A stretch of 64,000 nt of DNA from JANQHS01 sp965267505. GTDB lineage: Bacteria > Bacteroidota > Bacteroidia > Cytophagales > CCMP332. Location: positions 62,001 through 126,000 of the forward strand of contig OZ254081.1 of the NCBI GenBank assembly GCA_965267505.1, read 5' to 3'. Shown one piece after another: positions 39,465-49,300 of this stretch (the first letter of the stretch is position 1; each line of letters begins with the position of its first letter). Under the pieces are notes generated by a model. That model was not told the origin of the DNA and made no database searches. It was given only the letters and a program-made list of their open reading frames with translations. Position numbers and translations under genes: made by a program.

Positions 39465-41732
39465 TTATGCATTGTTCTGTTCTTTTATCAGGTTTAATGC
39501 TGAACCCGCCTTAAACCACTCGATCTGAGAGGAATTGTAAGAATGATTCACCATTATCTCTTCATTCGACCCATCGGAATGACGTAACCTTAAAGTCAAA
39601 GGTTTTCCCTCGCTGAAACCTTCAAGATCGATAAGGTCAAGAAAGTCATCTTCCATGATTTTATCATAATCAGACTCATTCGCAAAGGTTAAGGCCAGCA
39701 TTCCTTGCTTTTTCAAATTGGTTTCATGGATTCTAGCAAAGGATTTCACAAGAACCGCTCGCACACCAAGATGTCTTGGTTCCATTGCAGCATGCTCTCT
39801 TGAGCTTCCTTCTCCATAATTATGATCGCCAACAACAATTGTAGGAGTTCCTTCGGCTTTGTAAGCTCTCGCTGTATCAGGAACTGGTCCGTATTGACCG
39901 GAAACAAAGCTTTTAACCTTATCTGTTTCCATATTGAAAGCATTAACGGCCCCGATAAGGCAGTTATTTGAAATATTGTCTAAATGCCCCCTGAACCTAA
40001 GCCATGGTCCCGCCATGGAAATATGGTCAGTGGTACACTTGCCATGTGCCTTGATCAATAGACGCATTCCTTCAATGTTTTTCCCATCCCAAGGTTTGAA
40101 TGGCTCAAGCAATTGAAGCCTGTTTGAATCAGGCTTTACAACAACTTCTACCCCACTTCCATCCTCGGCCGGAGCCTGATAACCAGGGTCTTCTACATCA
40201 AATCCATTTGGAGGCAATTCCCATCCTGTTGGTGGGTCCAGCCTCACTTCCTCACCACTTTCATTGGTAAGAGTGTCTTTCATAGGATTAAAACCAAGGT
40301 TTCCAGATATAGCAATAGCTGCAACCATCTCAGGCGATCCAACGAAAGCGTGCGTATTGGGATTTCCATCTGCCCTTTTTGAGAAATTCCTATTGAAAGA
40401 ATGTACTATGGTATTCTTCTCTTGACGATCAGCTCCGGACCTGGCCCATTGACCGATACAAGGCCCGCAAGCATTAGTAAAAATCCTGGCATTCAGATCT
40501 TCAAAGGTTTTAATGAAACCATCTCTTTCGATCGTAAATCGAACTTGTTCTGAACCCGGATTTATTCCAAACTCAGCTTTTGTTTTTAATCCTTTATCAA
40601 CTGCTTGTTGAGCGATTGATGCAGCTCTGGAAATATCTTCATAAGATGAATTCGTACAGGAACCTATCAGACCCCACTCAACATCCATAGGCCATTCATT
40701 TTTACCAGCAGCCTCTTTCATTTGGGAAATTGGAGTAGCTAAATCCGGAGTAAAAGGTCCGTTCAAATGCGGCTCAAGTGTAGAAAGATCGATCTCAATC
40801 AGTTGATCAAAATATTTTTCTGGTTCCTGATATACTTCGGGGTCTGCAGTCAAATGTTCTGCAACTCCATCAGCTAGCTCAACAATATCTTTCCTTCCGG
40901 TAGCTTCCAGGTACCTCCTCATTGATTCGTCATAACCGAAAGTTGAAGTGGTCGCTCCTATTTCGGCTCCCATATTACAAATGGTTCCTTTTCCGGTGCA
41001 GGACATGCTTTTGGCACCTTCTCCAAAATACTCAACTATGCACCCGGTTCCTCCTTTAACAGTAAGGATCCCCGCAACCTTTAAGATCACATCTTTGGGT
41101 GCTGCCCATCCATTTAGCTTACCGGTAAGCTTTACACCAATGAGTTTAGGGAATTTCAGTTCCCAAGGCATACCAGCCATAACATCTACAGCATCAGCAC
41201 CGCCAACCCCTACAGCAACCATTCCTAATCCCCCCGCATTAACGGTATGAGAATCAGTTCCTATCATCATGCCTCCTGGGAAGGCATAGTTTTCTAAAAC
41301 AACCTGATGGATAATTCCAGCTCCCGGCTTCCAAAAGCCAATCCCATATTTGTTAGAAACCGACTCAAGGAAATTAAAAACTTCATTGTTTTGATTTATG
41401 GCATCCTGAAGATCCTTGTCCGCACCGATCTTGGCCTGGATCAGGTGGTCAGCGTGAACCGTAGAAGGCACAGCTGCCTTCTTCTTACCAGCCTGCATGA
41501 ATTGCAATAGAGCCATTTGGGCTGTTGCGTCTTGCATGGCGACTCTATCCGGAGCAAAATCAACATAATCACCCCCCCTGGAAAAAGGCTTAAGCTCCTG
41601 TTCTGGAGAAAGGTGAGAATAAAGGATTTTTTCGCTTAGAGTAAGAGGGCCGGATACCACTTCCCTGACCTTGGCCAACTTAGCCGGAAGTTCTTGGTAG
41701 ACCCTTTTGATCATTTCAATATCAAACGCCAT
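39465..41732 (-). CDS. acn: Aconitate hydratase
   Basis: A 755-aa enzyme of the TCA cycle that isomerises citrate to isocitrate. The [4Fe-4S] ligands are Cys359 (GSCTNSS), Cys422 and Cys425 (ACGPC). Further family blocks are GTDSHTVNAGGLGM and GEGSSREHAAMEPRHLG (swivel-domain active-site). Length and sequence match the mitochondrial-type aconitase usual in Bacteroidota. It has its own -7 box at 41,756. It marks the right border between the variable polysaccharide locus and conserved housekeeping genes. Confidence 0.96.
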   Translation of the reverse strand: MAFDIEMIKRVYQELPAKLAKVREVVSGPLTLSEKILYSHLSPEQELKPFSRGGDYVDFAPDRVAMQDATAQMALLQFMQAGKKKAAVPSTVHADHLIQAKIGADKDLQDAINQNNEVFNFLESVSNKYGIGFWKPGAGIIHQVVLENYAFPGGMMIGTDSHTVNAGGLGMVAVGVGGADAVDVMAGMPWELKFPKLIGVKLTGKLNGWAAPKDVILKVAGILTVKGGTGCIVEYFGEGAKSMSCTGKGTICNMGAEIGATTSTFGYDESMRRYLEATGRKDIVELADGVAEHLTADPEVYQEPEKYFDQLIEIDLSTLEPHLNGPFTPDLATPISQMKEAAGKNEWPMDVEWGLIGSCTNSSYEDISRAASIAQQAVDKGLKTKAEFGINPGSEQVRFTIERDGFIKTFEDLNARIFTNACGPCIGQWARSGADRQEKNTIVHSFNRNFSKRADGNPNTHAFVGSPEMVAAIAISGNLGFNPMKDTLTNESGEEVRLDPPTGWELPPNGFDVEDPGYQAPAEDGSGVEVVVKPDSNRLQLLEPFKPWDGKNIEGMRLLIKAHGKCTTDHISMAGPWLRFRGHLDNISNNCLIGAVNAFNMETDKVKSFVSGQYGPVPDTARAYKAEGTPTIVVGDHNYGEGSSREHAAMEPRHLGVRAVLVKSFARIHETNLKKQGMLALTFANESDYDKIMEDDFLDLIDLEGFSEGKPLTLRLRHSDGSNEEIMVNHSYNSSQIEWFKAGSALNLIKEQNNA

Positions 41733-41755
41733 AAGTATTGTTCAGTAAAGGGCCG

Positions 41756-41763
41756 CAAATTTA
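41756..41763 (-). promoter_or_regulatory. -7 promoter element (TAAATTTG) for aconitase
   Basis: On the minus strand TAAATTTG is an exact match to TAnnTTTG and stands 23 bases before the aconitase ATG. The -33 element is not obvious. Transcription from here could continue into wza, wzc and upxY, as no terminator hairpin was seen between aconitase and wza. Confidence 0.5.
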
Positions 41764-41799
41764 AGAAAAACAGAGGATTTTTGCCTAAAAAGAAGTGAT

Positions 41800-42813
41800 T
41801 TACAAGTCCGCAAGGAACTGCATAGTATCAACGTTATCCGCAAAATCTTCAAGACCTGGTTGTTGTGATTCTCCATAATCGCAGGTTGAAAAATCTTTTA
41901 GCTCCCATCCAATCAAAACTTGGGTATCATTGATTGATTCTTTGAGTCGGTCATTTAGATTTTCCACACTGCTAAAAAACTCATAATTCAGCTCAGAAAT
42001 CCTGGAAAAAGGAGATCGCTCTTCTTTGAGAATAAAGAACCCGCTATCGAAGAATCTTTGACCTGCCGTCAGATAGATCGCTCTCCGATATTCATAATTC
42101 TGGGCATACTTATTATGGTCAATTAGATCTTTGAAAGATTGCAACTCATCCAGAAACCGGGTAATGTCAAACCCTTCTTCGAAAAAGACCTTGGAAACAT
42201 TTCTACAACCAAAGCCATAAAAGGAAAATATATCCCTCCCAAGAGCTTTTATTTGTTCCGAGCTTGCATTTTTTTTTAGGACTGCAATGGAGGTTCTGTT
42301 TCTCCTGAAAATATGTGGTTTTGACCCAAAATAACTTTCAAAATATCGGTTCGTATTGTCGCTTCCTGTTCCAATAAAGGCATCCATCCCTTTTAGGTTA
42401 GGAACAACCTTAACGATATCTTTTAAATCAGGGGCAAAATCTTCTAAACAACCTAAGAGAAACTTCATCAATACAGAATCCTTGCTGCTCAGCTTAATTT
42501 CTGCATGATGTCCACTCAACAGCACACAAACCAGGTCATGAAGACCAACTAATGGAATATTCCCTGCAAGGACCATCCCTATGGTCTTTGGATTCTCAAC
42601 AACAGGGTATGGATCCGAAAATGAAGTCAAACGATCCTTCTCAAACCAAGGCAGCAGAGATTCTACAGCCAAATCAATTGAATCAGAGCTAAACCAGGGA
42701 TTTTCCCCCAGGGCTTTTTTCTTCAATTCCTCATTCTCCTTAATTGACCCGAGAGGAATTTTCAGGTCAACTAATGATTGGATTATCCTTTCCTTCTTCA
42801 ATTGATTATTCAC
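41800..42813 (-). CDS. Acyl-CoA reductase (LuxC-like)
   Basis: A 337-aa member of the LuxC family of aldehyde-dehydrogenase-like acyl-CoA reductases. Recognisable pieces are IGMVLAGNIPLVGLHDLVCVLLSGHHAEIKLSSKD (in adjoining parts), FIGTGSDNTNRYFESYFG, RRNRTSIAVLKKN and FYGFGCRNVSKVF, where the Cys in GCRNVSKV is the likely catalytic thiol. It would reduce fatty acyl-CoA or acyl thioester to the aldehyde. In Bacteroidota it is regularly found beside a dicluster ferredoxin gene, as here. Start is GTG 42813; the physiological substrate is unknown. Confidence 0.85.
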   Translation of the reverse strand: MNNQLKKERIIQSLVDLKIPLGSIKENEELKKKALGENPWFSSDSIDLAVESLLPWFEKDRLTSFSDPYPVVENPKTIGMVLAGNIPLVGLHDLVCVLLSGHHAEIKLSSKDSVLMKFLLGCLEDFAPDLKDIVKVVPNLKGMDAFIGTGSDNTNRYFESYFGSKPHIFRRNRTSIAVLKKNASSEQIKALGRDIFSFYGFGCRNVSKVFFEEGFDITRFLDELQSFKDLIDHNKYAQNYEYRRAIYLTAGQRFFDSGFFILKEERSPFSRISELNYEFFSSVENLNDRLKESINDTQVLIGWELKDFSTCDYGESQQPGLEDFADNVDTMQFLADL

Positions 42814-42817
42814 TTAC

Positions 42818-42825
42818 TAAATTTG
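42818..42825 (+). promoter_or_regulatory. -7 promoter element (TAAATTTG) for ferredoxin and pgk
   Basis: An exact TAnnTTTG match on the plus strand, 53 bases upstream of the ferredoxin ATG. No strong -33 element at the expected distance. It lies only five bases outside the luxC-like start, back to back with that gene's box. Confidence 0.42.
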
Positions 42826-42834
42826 TGCAAAAAT

Positions 42835-42842
42835 CAAACATA
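42835..42842 (-). promoter_or_regulatory. -7 promoter element (TATGTTTG) for the luxC-like gene
   Basis: On the minus strand TATGTTTG matches TAnnTTTG exactly and is 21 bases before the GTG start. It crosses over with the plus-strand box at 42818-42825, so the two divergent promoters overlap and each transcript starts inside or beyond the other's core promoter. Confidence 0.45.
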
Positions 42843-42878
42843 TTTACCGAATAAAGGTTTTCTAAAAAAAGCGGACTT

Positions 42879-43226
42879 ATGGCTATAATGATCACGGACG
42901 AATGCATCAATTGCGGGGCTTGCGAGCCTGAATGTCCAAACACTGCTATTTACGAAGGAGGAATAGAATGGAACTATTCCGGCGGAACAAACCTAGTTGA
43001 AGTTGAACTTCCTTCTGGTGATAAGATCAATGCGGATAAACCCATGGAGCCAAAGTCTGATGAATTCTATTTTATTGTTACAGACAAATGCACAGAGTGC
43101 CATGGATTCCACGAAGAGCCACAATGCGCTGCGGTTTGTCCTGTAGATTGTTGTATTCCTGATCCTGATAATGTAGAAACAGAGGACCAACTATTCGCCA
43201 AAAAAGAATACCTCCACGGAGAATAG
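42879..43226 (+). CDS. Dicluster 4Fe-4S ferredoxin
   Basis: A 115-aa ferredoxin with two CxxCxxC-type clusters. Cluster one ligands are Cys9, Cys12, Cys15 and Cys87 by the usual crossed pattern; cluster two uses Cys71, Cys74, Cys83 and Cys19. The insertion between Cys74 and Cys83 (HGFHEEPQ) is typical of the YfhL/Allochromatium-type ferredoxins with low potentials. It carries electrons in the cytoplasm; the partner is unknown. It is followed after six bases by pgk and is opposite the luxC-like gene. Confidence 0.92.
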   Translation: MAIMITDECINCGACEPECPNTAIYEGGIEWNYSGGTNLVEVELPSGDKINADKPMEPKSDEFYFIVTDKCTECHGFHEEPQCAAVCPVDCCIPDPDNVETEDQLFAKKEYLHGE

Positions 43227-43232
43227 ATTCCT

Positions 43233-44417
43233 ATGAAAAAGCTTGAGGAGTTATCCCTTTCCAACAAAAGAGTTGTAGTAAGGGTTGACTTTAATGTTCC
43301 TTTGGATGACCAGGGGAATGTAAAAGATGATAAAAGGATAAGGGCCGCCCTTCCAACTCTAAATCACATCCTGGATCAAGGAGCCTCATTGGTTCTTCTT
43401 TCCCACCTAGGCCGACCCAAGAATGGACCAGAAGAAAAATTTTCACTGTCACAAATAGTTGATAGCCTTTCTACCAATCTTGGGAGAGAAGTGAAATTTT
43501 GCAAAGATTCTGTGGGGGATTTGGCCCGTGAAGCCTCTCAAAATTTAAAGCCTGGCGAAGTTCTACTAATGGAAAATGTTAGGTTTCATAGCGGAGAAAT
43601 AAAAGGAGACGAAGAATTAGCGAAGGAGTTTAGTGAGTTGGGCGATGTTTATGTTAACGATGCATTTGGAACAGCCCATAGAGCCCATTCAAGTACCACT
43701 CAAATAGCAAGGCACTTTTCTCAAAGGGCACCTGGGTTTCTTATGCAGGCCGAAATCAGCAACGCTAAAAAGGTACTTGAGGAAAAGAAATCTCCATTCG
43801 TAGCCATCATGGGTGGTGCCAAGGTTTCAGATAAAATTGAGATCATTCAAAATATCCTTCCTATTGCTGATACCATTATAATTGGAGGTGGTATGGCTTA
43901 TACTTTTTTCAAAGCACTGGGAGGTAATATTGGGAATTCATTGCTTGAAGAAGAAAAAATGCAGCTCTCTTTGGATCTGCTCGAAAGGGCAAAAGATCAT
44001 GGGACAGAGATCCTATTACCAGAGGATAGTTTGGCAGCAGATTCATTTTCGAATGATTCAAATTTTAAGATTACAGCTTCCAATATGATAGACGAAGGGC
44101 TCATGGGTTTAGATATTGGACCAAAAGCAATTGAAAGATATACTGAGGTCATTTCAAATGCCAAAACAATCCTTTGGAATGGTCCCATGGGGGTCTTTGA
44201 ATTTTCCAACTTTTCAAAAGGGACCTTTGAAGTAGGACATGCTGTAGTCGATGCGACCAAAGCGGGAGCCTTTTCTCTTATTGGAGGAGGTGATTCTGCC
44301 GCTGCAATAAAGAGCCTTGGTTTAGAATCGGAAGTATCATATGTGTCCACCGGAGGGGGTGCATTGCTCGAATATTTTGAAGGAAAGGAACTTCCTGGAA
44401 TAAAAGCATTAGAATAG
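43233..44417 (+). CDS. pgk: Phosphoglycerate kinase
   Basis: A 394-aa glycolytic enzyme that transfers phosphate between 1,3-bisphosphoglycerate and ADP. Conserved segments are VVVRVDFNVPLDD (N-terminal), LLSHLGRPK, NDAFGTAHRAHSST, MGGAKVSDKI, LWNGPMGVFE, and GGGDSAAAIK near the nucleotide site. Length is normal. It begins six bases after the ferredoxin stop and is followed two bases later by the UbiA-like gene, so it is in the middle of an operon. Confidence 0.97.
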   Translation: MKKLEELSLSNKRVVVRVDFNVPLDDQGNVKDDKRIRAALPTLNHILDQGASLVLLSHLGRPKNGPEEKFSLSQIVDSLSTNLGREVKFCKDSVGDLAREASQNLKPGEVLLMENVRFHSGEIKGDEELAKEFSELGDVYVNDAFGTAHRAHSSTTQIARHFSQRAPGFLMQAEISNAKKVLEEKKSPFVAIMGGAKVSDKIEIIQNILPIADTIIIGGGMAYTFFKALGGNIGNSLLEEEKMQLSLDLLERAKDHGTEILLPEDSLAADSFSNDSNFKITASNMIDEGLMGLDIGPKAIERYTEVISNAKTILWNGPMGVFEFSNFSKGTFEVGHAVVDATKAGAFSLIGGGDSAAAIKSLGLESEVSYVSTGGGALLEYFEGKELPGIKALE

Positions 44418-44419
44418 GA

Positions 44420-45250
44420 ATGGGGGCAGGCAAATTTTTCCGCTTGCTCAACTCTCTAAGCATAGATGTAACTCTGGGAGCAATAGGATGTTCCATCCTG
44501 GCCTCTAAGATTTTAGGGGTATCCCCTTCTCCCTTGAGTCTGTTCGCCCTTGGAATTTCGATCTGGTCAATTTACACCTTCGATCATCTCCTGGATGCCA
44601 ATTCAATAAGACATTGGGCGGATAGCCACAGGCATAGAATTCACCAAGTATATTTTTACCCGATTCTGTCTCTTTTTCTGGGTGTAAGCTTTTTTGGAGC
44701 TATTTCTATACTACCTAAGCTAAACTCGATCACCGTACAGAGCGGAGCATTAATGATCATTCTTGTACTAGCTCACTGGGTACTGAACCAAAAAGAAAAG
44801 GGAAAAGGGAAATGGATCTTTAAAGAGCTGAGGATCGCATTGATCTATAGCCTGGGAATTTCGATTCCAAGCTTGTCTGCAGCTGGAAGATATTCCATTT
44901 TACTTGGACTTTTTCAAATAGCTATTTTTTTGATTGCTAGCATTAACCTTTTTGCTCTTTCCCATATCGAAAAGGAATTTGATAAAAAGCAAGGCTTTCC
45001 AAATTCCACTATTAATCTAGATCCCCGCTCAATAAAATGGAGGATCTTAGCTCTTTTTTCTCTGGCTAGCATTACCATCATTTTGATCCACTGGCAAAGC
45101 TTCGGGAATTTTCAGATTTCCCTGGTTCTTACGGCTATCCTTATCGGAAGCATTATTCCACCTTTCTTCACTTTTCAGTTCAGAATATATGAAGCATATA
45201 GATCAATTGGAGACCTCAGTTTCAGCCTTTCCTTTCTTTGCCTGATTTGA
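44420..45250 (+). CDS. UbiA-superfamily-like integral membrane protein
   Basis: A 276-aa protein with about eight hydrophobic segments. The loop after TM2 reads SIYTFDHLLDANSI, which resembles the N/D-D-x3-D prenyl-diphosphate motif of UbiA prenyltransferases, although only FDHLLD remains. A second acidic patch (FDKKQGFPNS) is in the position of the second Asp-rich loop. This suggests a membrane prenyltransferase-related protein, perhaps of changed function; no direct assignment. It is followed with a four-base overlap by a methyltransferase, a pairing that recalls ubiquinone/menaquinone synthesis but is not proof. Confidence 0.62.
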   Translation: MGAGKFFRLLNSLSIDVTLGAIGCSILASKILGVSPSPLSLFALGISIWSIYTFDHLLDANSIRHWADSHRHRIHQVYFYPILSLFLGVSFFGAISILPKLNSITVQSGALMIILVLAHWVLNQKEKGKGKWIFKELRIALIYSLGISIPSLSAAGRYSILLGLFQIAIFLIASINLFALSHIEKEFDKKQGFPNSTINLDPRSIKWRILALFSLASITIILIHWQSFGNFQISLVLTAILIGSIIPPFFTFQFRIYEAYRSIGDLSFSLSFLCLI

Positions 45251-45885
45251 GCCAATCAAATCAATACAGGCTCATCGCTCCCTTTTACGACCTATTTGCA
45301 AGAATAGCTTTCGGTAAGGAGTTTTTCAGGATCCAGGCCGAACCGATTAATTCATTGAAAGGAAAGAAAGCTCAGGTATTAATTCCCGCCATTGGAACGG
45401 GTAGGTTGATCAAACATATTGAATCTGGGTCGCAGCTTAGAATTTTTGGGCTGGATAGCTCGAGTGAAATGTTGAGTAGTTGCAGAAAAATGATCGATCG
45501 ATCTGAAAAAGGCTCTTCAATTGAACTAATTCAGGAAGATGTGTTTGCTTATGAGCCAAAAGAGCCTTTTGACTTGATCCTGGCTAATTTTTTCCTTGAT
45601 TGTTTACCAGACAGGCAAATTCCTGAATTCATAAACAAGGCTAAATCCTGGACCAAACCGGGAGGGAGATTGGTCATCAATGAATTTTATTTGAATGAAT
45701 CCAGTTCATTGCTAAATAAAATCCTGATTAAACTGGCTTATTTGACCTTTAAGATCCTTACCAATATTCCTCGCTCAGAATTACCAAGGGTCACAGATTT
45801 TGTCGATGAAAAAGAGTGGAGAATTGAAAGAATTACTGACTGGAAAAAAGGGTTTATAAAAACCTATTCCTTAGAAGTAAAATAG
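45247..45885 (+). CDS. Class I SAM-dependent methyltransferase
   Basis: The upstream TTG 45238 is possible, but TTG 45247 makes a TTGA overlap with the stop of the UbiA-like gene and keeps the conserved start LSQSNQYRLIAPFYDLFARI (212 aa). Motif I is VLIPAIGTGRLIKHI, followed by IFGLDSSSEML and LILANFFLDCL (motif II). N-terminal YDLFARIAFG is like the UbiE/COQ5-type family. Substrate is unknown; quinone- or lipid-type acceptors are plausible given the UbiA-like neighbour. Confidence 0.8.
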   Translation: MSQSNQYRLIAPFYDLFARIAFGKEFFRIQAEPINSLKGKKAQVLIPAIGTGRLIKHIESGSQLRIFGLDSSSEMLSSCRKMIDRSEKGSSIELIQEDVFAYEPKEPFDLILANFFLDCLPDRQIPEFINKAKSWTKPGGRLVINEFYLNESSSLLNKILIKLAYLTFKILTNIPRSELPRVTDFVDEKEWRIERITDWKKGFIKTYSLEVK

Positions 45886-45923
45886 AAAGTTGAATCATTA
45901 TAATTGCATATCATACCTACACA

Positions 45924-46334
45924 ATGGAACAAGAGGACCAATCATTAAAACACTTAAATAACCTAGTCCACCTGGCCAAAATTGATCATCACTTTGATGA
46001 CAGGGAAAAGGATTTGGTGTTTGCAATTGGTAGGAAAGCTGGATTTTCTGATGAGAGGATTCAGGAAGTGATCGAAAACCCCCATACCAGGGACATTGGT
46101 CACCCGGACAGCACAGAAGAACAATTTGATTACCTCTTTAATGTTGTGAATATGATGATGGTCGATGGCAGACTTTACCAAAAAGAGTTAGACTATTGCA
46201 CCGAAGTGGCATTGAAACTGGGATTCAAAAAGATCATTGTTACCGTATTGATCAGGGCCATTGAGGATGGATTGAAACTCGAAATGGATGTTGAAGACAT
46301 CAAAAAGGAAGCCTTTGACCTGATTTCCGAATAA
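45924..46334 (+). CDS. TerB-like tellurite-resistance-family protein
   Basis: A 136-aa all-alpha cytoplasmic protein of the TerB/DjlA-N fold: HLAKIDHHFDDREKDLVFAIGRKAGF and MMMVDGRLYQKELDYCTEVALKLGF show the twofold repeat with acidic D-G-x4-E positions that bind metal in this family. The actual function in Bacteroidota is unknown. It stands between the methyltransferase and smc, 64 bases before smc. Confidence 0.78.
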   Translation: MEQEDQSLKHLNNLVHLAKIDHHFDDREKDLVFAIGRKAGFSDERIQEVIENPHTRDIGHPDSTEEQFDYLFNVVNMMMVDGRLYQKELDYCTEVALKLGFKKIIVTVLIRAIEDGLKLEMDVEDIKKEAFDLISE

Positions 46335-46397
46335 GAAGAAAACTTACCTGACCCATTCTTCCGGATCTAATTTTTTGCTTGTTGCCTAGGAAGGTGT

Positions 46398-49300
46398 ATG
46401 GAATTAAAGAAACTCGAAGCCAAGGGATTTAAGAGCTTCGGAGATAAAATCGTAATAAACTTTGACAAGGGAATCACCGGGATTGTTGGACCGAACGGTT
46501 GTGGTAAGTCCAATGTTGTTGATGCCATTCGATGGGTTCTTGGAGAGCAGAAGATCAAGAATCTTCGTTCTGACAAAATGCAGAACATAATCTTCAATGG
46601 AACCAACAAAAGGAAACCCTTACAGCTAGCAGAGGTTTCACTGACTTTTTCCAATACCAAAAACATTCTTCCCACCGAGTATTCCGAGGTCACAACCACA
46701 AGAAAGTATTATCGGTCAGGCGAAAGTGAATACCAACTCAACGGCGTTACCTGTAGGTTAAAGGACATTCAAAGCCTTTTCGCAGATACCGGAATCGGAC
46801 CGGATAGCTATGCCATCATTGAGCTTGCAATGGTGGACAACATACTCCAGAATAAGGATGGAGCAAGGCGGGTGATATTTGAAGAAGCTGCGGGGATCTC
46901 GAAATTCAAAACAAGAAAAAAGCAAACTCTAAAGAAGCTTGAGGATACAGATGCTGATCTCGAAAGAGTTGAGGATCTAGTATTTGAGATCGAAAAGAAC
47001 ATGCGCTCGCTTGAGCGTCAGGCAAGGCAAACCAAGCGTTATTACGAGCTCAAAGAGGACTATAAAACCAGTAGTTTAAAACTGGCTCGATTGAAGATTG
47101 AGGACCAAAGAAAAATGCTCGATGAGATCAAAAGATCCATTGAAGAGCAGGAAAAGAATAGAACCTCATTCCAGGCAGAAAATTCCAAGATCCAGGCTGA
47201 AATTGAAAAAGTAAAGGCGGAGCTCATACAAAATGAAAAAGAGCTATCCCAAAAACAAAAGGCAGTTAATGAACAGCTGTCGGTAATTCGGTCAACGGAG
47301 AATGAAAAGCAGATAAAGAACGAGCGACTCAAGTTTCTCAATAATCGTATTGAAAGCCTTAAGGAAGATCTTGATCAGGACAAGAAACTTAGAGACAAGC
47401 TTGAATTTTCGATCAAAGGAATAGATCAGGACCTGCAAAAACTGGAAAAGGATTATACTAATTCAACTCAATTAAGGTCGGAACAGGAAAAGGAGACAAT
47501 TACTTCAAGGAATTCGGTTCAATCAATCCTGGAAAAGCACCAGAGCCTCGAGAGAGAAAATAGAGAGACTGAAAAAGAGTATGAAAAACATTCCAGAAAT
47601 GTAGAGATAGGAAGTGTGCAGATCCAAACCCTGGAATCACAGCTTCAGGAATCACAGGAAAGCAAATCCGAACAAGAGAAGACAGTTGCCGGATTCGAGG
47701 AAAGATTAAAAGACATAATTGAAAAGGAAGGTAAGGCGGAAGAAAAAGTAAAGAACGCTGAAACAGAATATCAAGAGTTAGAATCTCAAAGAGAAAGGTC
47801 TGAATCGGAGGTAAAAACCATGGAGAAAGACCTTGATAAGCTATTGAGAAAGTTGGAGGCCAAGGAAAATGAATTTCGATTGACCCAAAGCATGGTGGAT
47901 AACCTGGAAGGATATCCCGAGGCGATCAAATTTCTTAATAAGGATAAGGGTTGGGCCAAAAAAGCTCCCCTCCTATCTGATATTATTAGCACTTCTGAAG
48001 AATACCGCCTTGCTATCGAAAACTACCTTGAGCCCGTATTGAATCATTATGTTGTAGAAAACCAGGCTGAAGCAATAAAAGCTATTGATCTACTGAGCGG
48101 TTCATCGAAAGGCAAGGCCAATTTCTTTCTTCTGGATTCTCTTAGAAACAAAAAATCCCAAAAACCTGAGATCCTGAACCAGGCTACTCCGGCAACTGAA
48201 GTAGTTGAGTTTGAAGAAAAATATAGGGACCTGATACAATTCCTATTGGGGGATGTCTTGATCGTAAGAACGGTTTCGGAGATCCCAAATAAAACAGGGG
48301 ATGCAATTTGGATAACCGCCGATTCAAAGGTTGTAAGAAGAAAGTTCTCAATTACTGGAGGATCTGTAGGTCTTTTTGAGGGGAAGAGGATCGGAAGGAT
48401 AAAAAACCTACAAAACCTGAAGAAGGAGATCTCAAAACTTCAAAAAGAGGTGGAATCTTTAACTAGCTCTCTAAAGAACAAGGAGGCATCACTAGAAGAA
48501 ACAAGATCAAAACTTTCAGCTATGCCTATAACGGAAATGAAGGAAGAACTTCAAAAGATCCATAGGGAAAAAGTAGAATTTGAAAGTAGAAAAGAGCAGA
48601 TCAATCAGATCCTTTCAGAAGGCCAATCCAAAAAAGAATCCATAGGGAACAAGATCGAGGAATTAAAAAGAGAATCTGAAAACTCCCTACCCCAGGTTTC
48701 CATACTGGAAGCAAAATTGGAATCCCTTTCAAAGCAATTAGTTGCTTCAAATTCAGAATTAGAATCGAGCCAGGAAGATCTAAAGACCAAAGAAGCCAGG
48801 CTGGAAGAATTGAAATTCAATGAGATCCGTCTAGAAAACGAATTGAAAAGCCTGGTACAGGATAAAGGATACAAGGCAAATACTCTCGAAGAAATAAAGA
48901 ACAGGATTGTCAACAATACTCGTCAACAGGAAGAGAATCAATCATCTGTAAAAGATCTTTTGCAAAATGATGAGATCCAGGAAAAGGGTTTGGTAGAACT
49001 CTATGAAAAGAAAGAAAAACTCGAAAAGGATCTGAACAAAACCGAGAAAGATTATTACGGCACCCGCGAGAAGATCGAAGAACTGGAATCAAAGTCCAGG
49101 AGATTGAGCTCAGAAAGAGAAACTGTAGATGGAACCATTGCGAACCTGAAAGACAGGCTTAATGAGTTTCAATTAGATCTTACCTCGGTAAAGGAAAGAC
49201 TTGCAGTCGAGTTTGAGGTTGATTTTGAAGCCTTCCTGAAAACGGAGGTTGACAATAGTATTTCTTCGGAAGATCTGATCCAACAGGTCGATGATCTTAA

